Assembly: GCA_025738555.1 (NCBI GenBank)
Contig: JAOVFP010000008.1
Location: 1,612,001-1,676,000, forward strand
Origin: Cyathus striatus
Taxonomy: Eukaryota; Basidiomycota; Agaricomycetes; Agaricales; Nidulariaceae
Length of the DNA: 64,000 nucleotides
Reading direction: 5' to 3'
A program made the position numbers and the translations under genes. The notes under the pieces are model-generated. The model did no database searches, had not been told where the DNA came from, and saw nothing but the letters and a program-made list of their open reading frames with translations. Shown piece after piece: positions 24,101-35,439 of this stretch. Positions within the stretch are counted from its first letter, which is position 1, and each line of letters opens with the position of its first letter.

Positions 24101-25085
24101 AGGGGTCAGCTCAGTTGCCATCTCACAAGATGGAACAACTATTGTTTCTGGCTCAAGAGACAAGACAGTCAGAGTGTGGAATTCACATAGTGGAAATTTT
24201 CTCAATGAGCTAAAAGGCCATTCAGACTTAGTCAGATCAGTTGCTATCTCACTGGATGGGACAACTATTGTTTCTGGCTCAGATGACAAGACAGTCAGAG
24301 TGTGGAATTCACATACTGGAAAGCTTCTCAATGAGCTAAAAGGCCATTCATTTGGAGTCAACTCAGTTGCCATCTCACAGAATGGGACAACTATTGTTTC
24401 TGGCTCACATGACAGCACAGTAAGAGTGTGGAATTCACATAGTGGAAAACTCCTCAATCAGCTAAAAGGCCATTCAGGCTATGTCACATCAGTTGCCATC
24501 TCACAGGATGGGACCACTATTGTTTCTGGCTCATCTGACCAGATAGTCAGAGTGTGGAATTCATATAGTGGAAAACTTCTCAATCAGCTAAAAGGCCATT
24601 CAAACTATATCAAGTCAGTTGCTATCTCACAAGATGGGACCACTATTGTTTCTGGCTCATATGACAAGACAGTCAGAGTGTGGAGTGTTCAAAATGGTAA
24701 TTGTGTACATGTTTGGTATCTAAATGATAGAGTAGAACTAGTCTGGTTTAATATTGATCAAAACTGCATTGTTGTCAATAACAATAATGTTTTTTCTATC
24801 TCAACATTCACTGAGTTTGATCCCTTTTATAATTTATCTGATTCTAATTTGATTCTGGGTGTTGATAATTGGATGATAAAAGCAGGAAAAAGATCATTTT
24901 GGCTTCCTCCTTCTTTTAGGCCTACATATCAATATGCAGTTGCTTCAAATAATATCACAGTTGCCATTGGAACAAAGTCAGGAAGAGTGGTAATAATTTC
25001 TCTAAGTCCTGATCAATGGGAATTTATTACAGTGACCAAGAAGAATAAATTTAAAAATTTTGTAGATAAATTTTTAAAATTGTAG
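21176..25085 (+). CDS. NACHT-WD40 NLR-like STAND protein, three exons
   Basis: Exons 21176-21340, 21397-23058 and 23109-25085, with introns of 56 and 50 bp. Both keep frame and end in TAG. The product is 1267 aa. Order: a short N/T-rich N-terminus without a recognisable effector domain (1-115); NACHT NTPase with Walker A GLAGTGKST (about 156), Walker B VLDALDEC (about 258) and an FVTSRPE sensor; a helical region; eleven WD40 repeats (about 685-1146); a degenerate C-terminal tail. Fungal NACHT-WD40 proteins of the HET-E/HET-D kind act as intracellular sensors in allorecognition or defence, with WD40 as the ligand-binding part. The frame is intact although CpG is nearly absent and Arg is mostly AGA/AGG. 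Intron 1 could instead use 21352/21424, but that breaks frame. Confidence 0.85.
23334..24719 (+). repeat. Eleven 126 bp WD40-encoding repeats
   Basis: Each unit encodes 42 residues beginning GHS..V.SVAIS and ending DKTVRVWNSHSGKLL. Nucleotide identity between units is very high except at a few codons: the two or three after GHS and those around SGS-x-D-x. That is the pattern of internally conserved, recombining WD40 arrays in fungal NLRs. Long antisense frames (23462-23887, 24080-24457) are shadows. Confidence 0.9.
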
Positions 25086-25089
25086 AAAT

Positions 25090-25579
25090 AGTTATAGAAT
25101 AATTTAGATAGATTTTCATTTCATATAGATACAGTGCAATGAGTATACTGTATGAATCAATCCAATTTAGCAGTCCTCCTAGTGTGTGACATGCCCAACT
25201 GGTTGAGCCAGTTTGGCACTTCTGAATTCCTGTCATGACAGGGCAATATTTCCAGCATTTTTAGTGTAAAATAATGAGAATTGTGCAGTGCAATGGTGTA
25301 GTGGTAATTATAGTAGTGCATAGTTTGAAAATGTAAAGTGCTGAGGTCTTGGATCAATTCTCCATGCAGTTACTATTTTTTGATCACTTAACAAGTATTG
25401 TAGTACAGTAAGTAGTCATGCATATGTAGTCTTGCTTAATTACTCAAAATCTGATATTTATTAATAACACAATCCAGTTTTTTTTAGAGTGCACAAAATT
25501 TCAATCCACTGCACTATCATGACACCTCACAACAATATGTTATGTATTCCAAGTACAGCACACTGTATTCTACTATCCC
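25090..25579. other. AT-rich flank with a tRNA-like stretch
   Basis: No gene. About 25288-25370 contains an A-box-like GGTGTAGTGGTAATTA and a weak B-box-like GGATCAATTCTCC, resembling 26965-27052. Possibly a tRNA-derived SINE relic. Confidence 0.3.
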
Positions 25580-26087
25580 ATCCAAATACACCTTTTCTTG
25601 ATTTCCTAAAATTTCAGCTCCCAAATGTCTGCACCACCAATCCATTTCATAAAGTGACACCCTCAAACATGCTCAGCTGTGAGCCCCCTAGCACACATGA
25701 TATAGAAATGATTCACCAGATTGCCATTCCTACTTCCAGTAATAGCATGTTGGACTGTGTGAAATCAGAATGTGCACATATGGAAGGAGACATGTTATCA
25801 GTCAGGGTAACAGGAGAAAGGGAAGATGGGATGTGTTTTCCTGTTTGGATTATTGTGTTCTGGTCAGAAGTGCTTGATATTCATCTTAATGTTGAGTGCC
25901 TTGGAGAAATGCTGTAAAATTTTTGGAGGCTCACAAACATGCAGGAACAATGGATCAGCTAGTTGACAAAGTTTACAACAAGCTAAGACACTTACCATGG
26001 AGTAGGGGTATCCAAGGCTTTGCATACCCAGAACCACTTGCAATCCTCACTACATTTGCAAGCAGAAAATGGCTCTCTGCAGTACTT

Positions 26088-29000
26088 TGCACTCCCTCCC
26101 CCCTTCACCAAGAATTCACATATTTATATGAAATTCACCTGAAATTACATGAACTTCATGTGATTTTAAATATTTTCTAAAAAGTATAGATTCATGAACT
26201 TTCATGTATTTTAGGTGAAATTAAAGTGAAAATATAATGAAATTCACATGAAAAATTGAGTGAAATTCATTTAAAAACATGGAGAAAATGAATTTATTTT
26301 TGATCATGTGACTATTTTACATATTACAAAGCAACAATAGTATTACATAATGTCCCCCAATTTCCTGCCCTTGCACTTGATGTCCCATTCCCTGCTTTCT
26401 CATGCCTCCCACCCCTCTGCTCACTGTGCACTTCATCCCACTCATTATCCTGCTCCTCCACTCACTGTGTGCCCCATCCCACTTGCTATCCCCACCCTTC
26501 TGCTCACTGTGTGCCCCATCCCACTCATTACCCCACCCCTCTGCTCACTATCCCACCTTTCTGCTTGCTATCCCACTCCCTGTGCTCATTGTGCACTCTA
26601 ATGCACTCATCATCCCACCCCTCCCACCCCACCATCCTGCCCCTTGCACTTGCTGTGTGCCTCCCACTTTCCCATGCTCTCATTGTTGCTGTATTTGTTC
26701 TTGGTGGAGAAAGAGGAGGAGGGAGAGAGTGGAATAAGGGAGGAGTGAGGGTGGGATCAAAGAGTGGAAGGAGGGAGGAGACAGGGGGGAGAGAGAGGGA
26801 GGAGAGGGAGGGGAGAAGGGAGTGAATGATAGTGATGTGGCAAGAAGCAAGAATCAACAATGGTGTGACATGTTTTGGTCATGTGATATTTCAATCGTGT
26901 GACAAAGTATTAGAAAGCGGAGGGTTGATGGGGGTATATAGTGTGGGAAATATTTTATTTGTACAAGTTTTTATAGTGTAGTGATTAATTGCTGTACTGT
27001 GGGAAAACTATTAGTCATCACTCTGAGGCTGTTGGTTCAATTCTGACTGGAGTCATTATTTACTATGTATATTTATTTTTATTATTAATAAGCAACACTA
27101 TGAAATACAATTGAAACTCACTACTATTGTATAAGCTTCATGTGAATTTCTGGTGAAAAATTTCATGTGAAGATCAAGTGAAATTCCCACTACCTTTTAA
27201 GGTAGTTGGGTTATAGGAACATCTGATTTCCCTATAAGGCGATTTACAGGTTTGCGAATGGGATCTCAACCTGATTGGCTGGAGCCCTGTGACATTCCTG
27301 TGACCGCTGACGAATTTCTATCATCTCAGATTCACTCATCTCAGATCTTCTTTCTCTTGCCTTCCTTTTATTCATACCACTTCATTTTACATCCTTGCTT
27401 GGAGCTCACTTCATACTCACCACCGACTCTCTTTGTTATTTCCTTCTCCTTCAATTCCCTTCACAGGAAAGCAATTAAAGGCTCAAGCCAGTAACTCAAT
27501 CAATCTCAGCCTAGCGAACAGTGTATCCTAGCACGCCATGTTCTCTCCTTGCAGTTGGAGGGGGGTTGGCAACAGGGAACAGGACGAGTGGCAGCATGAT
27601 AGGAAACAGTGGTTGGTTTTGGTGCTGATGGTTTCTGCAATTGAGTGGTGCTCATGCTGGTGCCATGAGGAAGGGAGGAAGGAGGAAAGTAAGTTTGACT
27701 GTTCTTCCTTTGCTTGTGTGCAGACAACTGTATGCCATGTGCTGTGGATACAGGTAGGGATGGGGACTGGTGACAGCTCGACACCGACACAGAGTGTGTG
27801 GACGGATAGCCATTGAGTACGCCTATTTCGTATTCTATCTCATCTACGAGAGGCTGTCACTGGTGGTGACCTTGGTGCAGGTGGTGCAGCATTTGAGCGG
27901 TGCTCGCGTTCGTGCTGTATCATCCACCTCTCTTCCTTTTCCTTCCTCTACACCCTTTCTTTCTCCCTACCTCACCCTCTTCCCTTCGCTATGTTGCTCT
28001 TGCCCTCCCTTTACCTATCGTATCTGTATCCTCTCTTTCCCTATATCCACAAAGCTAACGAGCTGTCTCCAGTTCTACCACACCAACTTCCTATCATTTG
28101 TACACACCCTGGCAGATATGGCATGCCTCAGGTGGACTGTGTGCACGAACATGGTGGGAGAAGTGGATTCTTGGGCTGGGGAGACTGGAAAGCATGAAGC
28201 GTGAAGGTATGTTTCGTCTCTTGTCTTCTTTTATCATATGACTTTACCACATAGCTAGGTGTCCTATGTTACTTTGACGTGTATCATCCAACTAAAATAC
28301 CACATACACACTCCCTTGAGACGCAGGACGACAGATGACAGGTACGCACCTGAACACATCTCGTTGCAGCTGCAGTTCTAAGAGAAGCTAACCTGTACTT
28401 CTAGGAATAGCATTCATCCTGTGTTCAGCTCTCCATCACTGCCAACTGCCCACCGTCGAATGATAACACCCAACTCATTCCACCACCCCCACCTCCTCAT
28501 CAACACAACAAGAATGCAGTTCTTATTTGCCAAATATTGCCCCCCATTTGCATTCTTAATTCTCCAGCAGCACACCATAGAGCCCGTGCTCGAGAATAGG
28601 AGGACCATAGACACGCCTCATCGTATGACATGGCCCCTCCTGAACCACTCCACAACCAAAACTGCAGGTCCAGTGGTTTGCCTTCGAAATCTGCTTTGAG
28701 ATTCAAAACATGAGCCTAAATCAATAAATCCATTGGGTACATCTCACTCCACTTTAGTTTCTCAGTGAGACATGCTCAGATTTCATTGATCTTCGAATCA
28801 ACTTTGAATACTAGAGTTGAAACATAAACCTTGAAGTATAAATGACACTAAGCAGAACTGTCACTCGGTCAGTGCTTGAAGATGAAGGTTCCTACAGAGT
28901 CGAGTTGAGGACCAGATTCAACAACTTTGTCAGTATAGGCATTTATCTAACTCTCAACATTTCATTGGTTTAATGGCTCCCAGTGAGGATTGGTTGCTAT

Positions 29001-29915
29001 CACTGCTCCTTCATTCAGCACCTTCCTCCAGCCTATGTGCTTTTCTCGGCTAATGTATTATGACAACATACAACTTCCTGCTTGACGAGGTGAGTAGTAT
29101 ACAATACTAATTGGTGATTTCAGCGCGGAATTTCCCAACTCTTATTTTTAAGATCGTCCTAACCCACTTGCTGAAAATTTCCATGCTTTCCTGGCCAACC
29201 TTATCTCACTAAGGACATGTCGACTCGCACTCTTTTATTATTAGTTCAAAATTCTAAGTAAATAAATTGACTTTCGTTTACATTCTATATACACTTTATT
29301 CCCATTTCATTTATATACCCCAGTGCTCGACATTAGTGTGCCATCATGAGGTCTCATTGTCTCGAACGTATCCCATTTGTTTCTCAAGGAGTACAATGTT
29401 AAAGCTATCAACACTTGCTTGCTCCAATTACCATGTAGTGTTAAACTGGAAAGTGAATGATCATCTTCCACTCATTCATGAACTTATCCACCACTCTATT
29501 ATCAAAATCACTGACCCTAATCCATATCATCACTCACAATGCTCTGCACCAACATTACCTATCTTTACCTCACAATATTCTTTGACTCAACCCTCACTGC
29601 TCTCATACTCTATTCTATCCCAATTCTTCAGTTTTATTTTATACATCTATTGATACCTTGCCTCTCTCTGTGTTTAATTACTTATTAATTCAGGGTTCCC
29701 TCTCATGGACTTACCATGGTAAATAAATGTCAGTTAAATGAGGTGGTAGTGGGCCCTGCCGCTTGCCGGCCCTATTTCTTTATTATTAGCAGTGTTCTCA
29801 CTGAAATTCAGCAAAAATAATGTGAAAAAGTTCACCTAAATTTCACATGAACTTCACATGAACTTCACCAATACATGTGTAAGGGGGGGGGGGGAGTGTA
29901 AAGAGCTCACTCTCT
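26088..29915. mobile_element. Insertion inside the Ulp1-like pseudogene
   Basis: The left end (CTTTGCACTCCCTCCCCCC) is roughly repeated in inverse at the right end (GGGGGAGTGTAAAG). The host word CTCTCTGCAGTA left of it resembles CTCTCTGGTA right of it, a degraded duplication of about 8-10 bp. The arms (26110-26330, 27110-27190, 29800-29880) are rich in short palindromic words such as TTCACATGAA. The core (27250-29250) has more CpG and no gene I recognise. Ends are uncertain by several bases; the class might be hAT or KDZ. Confidence 0.5.
26965..27052 (+). repeat. tRNA-like (SINE-like) segment
   Basis: TAGTGTAGTGATTAATTGC resembles an RNA polymerase III A box and GGTTCAATTCTGA a B box, about 45 bp apart. 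No clear cloverleaf acceptor stem, so not a functional tRNA gene. Confidence 0.35.
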
Positions 29916-30170
29916 GGTACACATGAAGATCAAATGGTGGAACTCCTAGAACAAGATGTTCAGCACCACCTCCAGTCAGATCATATCAAGCTACCAAGTA
30001 GCTTATTTGGACATTTGCTACTGAATGCATATAATGACTGTGCAACATATACCATAGGATGAAAACATCATTATCTGCAAAACCTTGGGCAAAGTCTCAC
30101 ACTAGGAAGGCTGCAATCATTGGGATTCATTGTGAATGTGAATGGAAACCATTGGGTTTGATACACTAGT

Positions 30171-32009
30171 AAAATATAATGACATACTTTAATTTCAATT
30201 TTCACATTCTGAATTTATGGAACTTCCACCTGAGTGCATGAGTAGGACACAGCAGGGAGGGGCTGAGTTCCTGCACTGCCTCCCATAATTTACTAAGGGA
30301 TTTAAACAAAGAAACCTATAAAAAACCTAAAAACTCTGCCTCAGTATGGTTTAAAACACTTTAAACAAATACCTACCACTTTCATTCAAAAAACTGAAGT
30401 CATTTTGTACTTGCTAGCACCATATAATGCCCCACTATTCATTATGACAAAGTCTTAGAGTTGCAGACCAACCAAGAGAGCACAGAGGTTGAAGACAGAA
30501 ACCAGACCCTAGAACCAGCCCAGAACACAAGAACATGAGCAAAGCTATGCAGACAGTGCACTAGCTAAGCATGGAATGACACTGATGTACCACATGCAAC
30601 CCATGCACAGATCACCAGAAGAGAGATGATAGCAGTGCAAGTAGGTGTCACAGCAATGGCATGTTGTGTCAATGTCCATATCATTGGGTCTTTGAATGAA
30701 GTACTCCATGCTTCCTTGGTACATCTTGGACCCTTTCTTAGAAGCTAAAGTACCTAGTATAGTGCAACATAGTACAGTATACAACCATCAAACATGACAG
30801 AGAAAACATGATGTCATCATATCTCTTTACTTCCTGCCCCAATTTTTACAAAAGCTGTATGAGGAAATAGTGTAGTACTTCATGAATGTTACTGTAAAAT
30901 ATTTAATACATTGGATGAAGGGGAGGTGGTCAAATATGCAAAATGGTGGATGGGAATGGATTTTGATTGGCACCACATGGTGTGACAGTCAATTATTTAT
31001 TATGAAACCATTCAAAATTAGTAGTGCTGAAGTTCTGGATCAGTTTATAAATAAAGTTTTGATGTCTTGCAAAATGGTGAATATCACACAATCTGTAATT
31101 CTATAAAGATATGAGACACACAGGTCAATAACAATAATAGAAAATGTAGATTAGTGCTTGTCCTCAAAAACTGTATACTTTAAGAGTGATTATTCCTGAT
31201 TTTTTATAGCAGTACAAGCCACAGAAATTTTGAAATTCACTAAATTATCCAAACCCCCCATTTTGTTTTGCATATAGTCCATTGGAATGTGAATATTTTG
31301 AATAGCTAATTTATGGGACATTTTTACAGTATGCTATTCCTTATTATTCAAAAAGAACTTGTGTAATAGGTGTAGATTAGGGATCAGGAGAAGCAAAATG
31401 AGAAAGATTGTCATGCAATGCAGTGGTGTAATGTGTGATGGTGGAATACTGTATAAATTAAAATATAATCAATTCAACTCACACCACACACACTCACTGA
31501 GAAGGTGCTTGGTGGGTAAGACTTGGATGCAAGATGCTTCCAGGTGAAGTAAAGTAATGGGGGAGGTGTTGAAGACTGATGTTCAAGAAGAAATAAGGCT
31601 TAGTGAACACTTTAATGCACATTCCTTAATCTCAGACTTAGCACAGGCTTAGGACTTCACACTTCTCATTGTACTTAGAATCTCAAAGCTCACACAAATA
31701 CTAAAGCACAATGCTAGATGGTATTTCTCAGGGCACAGGAGACTGCCCTTCTAGTACACAAATCTACCTATTAAATATCTTACAGAACACAGCTAAGAGA
31801 AACTATATAGTTAATACAAAAGCAGTAATTGCACATTAGCTAAGCTGTAAAGTAGACTTTTAGACTGGGTACAGGCATCTGGGATGGACCAGAGTAAATC
31901 ACAAATATACAAATATATGAGCACCAAGAATGCATCCATATAGGAAGATAACAAAGGACAATAACTTGTCCCATGAAAAGAATGCTCCATATGCAGTTGC
32001 ACTCTCCCA
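30171..32009. repeat. AT-rich repeat-like DNA including R3, no gene
   Basis: About 30230-30420 (marker GAGGGGCTGAGTTCC...CTAAGGGATT) is shared with 41280-41359 continued at 42449-42560, where a solo LTR interrupts it. From 30420 to 32009 I see no gene or clear repeat. Confidence 0.5.
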
Positions 32010-32580
32010 CAGTTATCACTGGACTCTCACTGGACTCTCACTAGACTATTGAGAGTTCAGTGAGAGTCTCACTACACTATCAGTAGTCTCACTGTACTCT
32101 CACTGTACTTTCAGTTTCTAAATGCTTTTCAATCTTGACCTGGCACCTGGACTCTACCTGAACCCCACTGAACTCAAGTGCCTAAGCTGTACCTAGACTT
32201 TATTGTCACAGTGATGGCATGTTTCCCACAGTCATCACACTTGTCACACATGTGTGAAAGTGTGACATATTGGAAAATGTTGGAAAGCGTGACATGTGTG
32301 ACATGTTGGGAAAAATGTGACACATCTTGTCATATTTGTCACAATGTGATGGTACACCGAAAGTGTGACAAGTGTGATGGCTATGATATATCATACATGT
32401 CGCGCTTTTCCAACATGTCACACTTTTCCCACGCTTGTCACGATTTTTCCAACATTTTCCAACATGTCACACTTTCACACTTCCTACAGTCATCAAACTT
32501 GTCACACATGTGTGATAGCGTGACATATGTGACAAGCGTGGGAAAAGTGTGACATGCCAGGAAAGTGTGGCAAGTGTGAT
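32010..32580. repeat. Palindromic TGTGACA-rich satellite 1
   Basis: An array of CACTGGACTCTCA words is followed by TGTGACA/TGTCACA words mixed with GGAAAATGTTGGAAA. The second half inverts the first around about 32390. It generates spurious HTCHTC-type ORFs on both strands. Confidence 0.75.
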
Positions 32581-32585
32581 GGTTA

Positions 32586-33172
32586 CAGTCATTTGCATAA
32601 TAAACTGCAGTTGGTGATTGCAGAAACATATTTGTATTTATTTATTGATGGCTTGGCTAATTGAAATGTGTGACACATAGCCAACACATAGCCCCAACAT
32701 CACCAGATGGGTCTGAGCAACTCTCAAGTGCCCTTTGGACTGCCCCATTCATGTCACTCATACCCAGTGCGTGCAACCTCCCTGCTTTGCAAGCATTTGG
32801 GTTGGTCACTTGCCCAAATTGATAATGAAACCAAAGTACATTGTAGACTGTGCAGTCTGAACATCCAGTGAGTGCACTAATCTCTGCAATAGGCTTATTC
32901 AGCTCATAGTGCCATTGCACTATATGTTCTTGCAGTTCCATTAAAAGGTGGGAGGGCATTGAAGAAAGCAGTTATGGCATTTGTTCAACACAATGGCACT
33001 GATGCAGTCAGGACTCAGACGCACCCCTTGGGCCCTGACTTCATCTCAACTTCATCAATCTCTTATCTCAAAGCGTGACACTGTCACACTTTGCACATGT
33101 TTCATCAAATAAAATACAGTTACAAACATGTATTTGACAAATCAGCACTGCAGTCTATTATGCAAATGACTG
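32586..33172. mobile_element. Tc1/mariner deletion derivative, TA target duplication
   Basis: CAGTCATTTGCATAATA at the left end is repeated in inverse (TATTATGCAAATGACTG) at the right end, with TA on both sides (32584-32585, 33173-33174). TIR similarity extends about 30 bp. It holds a transposase N-terminal fragment on the minus strand. Confidence 0.8.
32657..32959 (-). pseudogene. Transposase helix-turn-helix fragment (IS630/Tc1-mariner type)
   Basis: About 100 residues. HYELNKPIAEISALTGCSDCTVYNVLWFHYQFG fits the N-terminal HTH of Agaricomycete DDE (IS630/Tc1-mariner) transposases. After SDMN the sequence loses similarity and the DDE catalytic domain is absent. This agrees with the enclosing element being an internal-deletion derivative. 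Confidence 0.6.
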
Positions 33173-33550
33173 TAATAATTCATTGATGTTGATCAATTGC
33201 AGGTAATGGATGACTTCCTGTAAGAATCTGGCACAGTCTGACATTGCCAGACATGGGCATGCTGAGTTGCCAAGATGAATATCAAATCCTTGAGCACTGT
33301 CAGACAGCATCAGACTGTGCCAGACATGAACATCTGGCAAGGCCCCCCCCCTCCACCAGACTTGCAAAAGCTTTTGAAAAGCCTCCAGATGTCTCCAAAA
33401 GGTATGTTTACTTGGCTACATGACATTTCCACATGGCTCATCTCAACTGGTATCTCCATTTTGTCTGCTTACCTCCCTAACCCTCCTGGTCTTGCCTATC
33501 TTCCTTTGTTTGCTTCATGTATGTTTGCCTCTCCCTTTGTGTATGGCAAC

Positions 33551-35342
33551 ATGGACCATTATCACAATCCACAGCAGCCTTCTAAAGATGTTCAACAATT
33601 CAACAACATGGCACCTTCTTATTGGCACTATGTCCCATATCAACAAGGCCATCAGGTGTGTTTTTCATTTAATACCTACCATGCTACCTTCTAATTCGAA
33701 GTTTAGACCATGCAATTTTTTGGGAATCCACAGTTTGCACATGAAGAGATTGGCAGTGGTGTAGGGGAGCAAAGTCAAGTGGGCCCATTGCACACTAGGT
33801 AAGCATTATTTCTTTCAATTCCTGTCTCTAAACTTATGCCAAACTTAGCAATAGTTATCGCACAGTGGTTCATCCACCTCAAATATCACTGCAGCCTGAC
33901 ACCAGAGCAAAGAACCTGGCAATTTTGGCAACAATGGCAGCCCCCCTTGATCACAGTACAACAGAACAAGGAGAAGATACTCAGTCTGCTGTATGCAATC
34001 CATCTCCATCTGAGGCCAATACATGCAACACCTCCTTCCTTCTTCCAGAACTCCCATCCGATTCAGATGAAGAAGATTTGTTGGTGGACAATTTACAGGA
34101 AGGGGAGGAAGAAACTGAGGGACTTGGGAAGAAAGGGAAAGCAAGGACAGCTGGTGCAGGAAAGAGTAAAGTGAAGGCAAAGGCTATGGCGAAAAAATAG
34201 AAGGTGGCAGGGGGTGGACATGCAGTTGGGTCAAAGAATTTTGGTAATAAGGAGATATCCAAGCTTTTAGTGCTTCTGAAGAAGTATGTTCCCATTGGTG
34301 GTAAAGGATGAGAAAGGGTTGCATTGTTGTACAACAAGTGGTCAGAGAAACAAGGATTTAAGACTAGGGATTATCAATCCCTTTGGGAAAAGTATGATCG
34401 GGTATGTGATTATTATTTTATGTTAATAGTATGCACTGAAATTTTGTTTAGCTCTTGAAAGAGGCACTGTCAAAGCCCTCAGGTGAAACAGAGCATGACC
34501 CAACAACAGTATTTGGGTGTGTTCTCATTATCAATGATCAAATGGAGAAGAAAGCGAATCAGAAGACACTCAACAATGATGACAGTGATGTATCCCAGAT
34601 TTAAGTCAACAATTGTGTCGATGGGGGTATGTTAACTCAAGACATTATAGAGTTGTTGGACTCAGATAACAATATGTTGTTACCACCCAGCACTTCCATG
34701 GCCACCAAGAAAGCTGTGACAACATCTAAAGTGTATAAGGTGGAAACACCTCTCAAAGATAAACATCATCATAAGGATGGACCTGCCAATGAATTTTTCA
34801 CCAGTGTCAAGCAGTACTTCAACCCATGCACTGCTGCAAAGTGTGAAAAGGTAAAGCTTGAATCACTTATGGAGTACTTGCAGAGCCAGAGCATGTACAA
34901 TGAAGTTTGTGACCTCCACACCAAAGTCCAGGAACTCTATGAACATGTTTTTGAGGAGACGCATCAGGCAGACAGAGCTGAGTTTCAGGCTATCCAGGCT
35001 GAAAACAAGCTTCACATATTCAAGATGATTCAGGGACTCATGCCCACTTGCAGTCATTCATGTTCACAATCACACGGTCAAAGTTATGATCATGATTCTT
35101 CACATTGTCATTGGAAGAACCACTCAAGGTCAAGCTCAGCTTCCTCATCTGTATTCTCTCAACACCATAAGCATAGCAAGCAATCTCCTGTACATCATTC
35201 TATTTCACCAGTACCTCACCTTCATTCCCCCACTTGGTCCTCCCCAACCTATCACCAAACAACTACTCCATTTGTGAATAATTCTAGTCAAGTTGCATCA
35301 TCCTCTCACATGACATTGGATGGTGAACCACATAACTGGTAG
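33551..35342 (+). pseudogene. Myb/SANT-like accessory gene of the Harbinger element
   Basis: Proposed exons 33551-33655, 33707-33798, 33849-34401 and 34452-35342; all three introns (50-51 bp) keep frame. The N-terminus is Gln/Pro/Asn-rich. Then come an acidic SDSDEEDLL region, a basic KKGKARTAGAGKSKVKAK tract, a helical domain (SKLLVLLKKYVPIGGKG, YQSLWEKYDR, LLKEALSKPSGE) of the type annotated DUF6818 or Myb/SANT-like, and a His/Ser-rich tail. Such proteins accompany PIF/Harbinger transposases and probably bind DNA or carry the transposase to the nucleus. In-frame stops at 34198 (TAG), 34309 (TGA) and 34602 (TAA) kill it. The 33551 ATG starts a run that extends the frame from 33275, so the true start is uncertain. 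Confidence 0.55.
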
Positions 35343-35439
35343 ATACATATAATGCATGTTGTACTACCTTAAATAATACACAACCCCTACTCTATTTATT
35401 CACTCTTAAGCAGTATTAGCAACTAAATGAAATCATCCT

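Larger units (their letters stand above)
25580..30170 (+). pseudogene. Ulp1-like (C48) protease pseudogene split by an insertion
   Basis: Part 1 (about 25580-26087) reads IEMIHQIAIPT, FPVWIIVFWSEVLDI, then after a frameshift near 25890-25900 NKLRHLPWSRGIQGF and SRKWLSAV. Part 2 (about 29917-30160) continues DQMVELLEQDV, LFGHLLLNAYNDCATYTIG, LQNLGQSL and GFIVNVNGNHWV. This is the conserved layout of Agaricomycete transposon-borne proteins ending in a Ulp1-type SUMO-protease domain; the catalytic His of NHWV is present. Part 2 has TGA at the YTIG-stop-KHHYLQ position and after NHWV. The two halves are separated by a 3.8 kb insertion (26088-29915). The gene is clearly non-functional; family assignment rests on motifs recognised by eye. 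Confidence 0.6.

Noticed and set aside
23462..24457. Antisense ORFs across the WD40 array
   Set aside because: Mirror of a 126 bp coding repeat; periodic and without a start context.
26350..26860. Pro/His/Cys-rich ORFs at 26350-26860 on both strands
   Set aside because: Low-complexity CCCACTC- and GGGAGGA-rich DNA, mutually overlapping frames, no gene context.
26965..27052. Functional tRNA gene
   Set aside because: A and B boxes are only approximate and no acceptor stem or anticodon loop can be drawn; kept as SINE-like.
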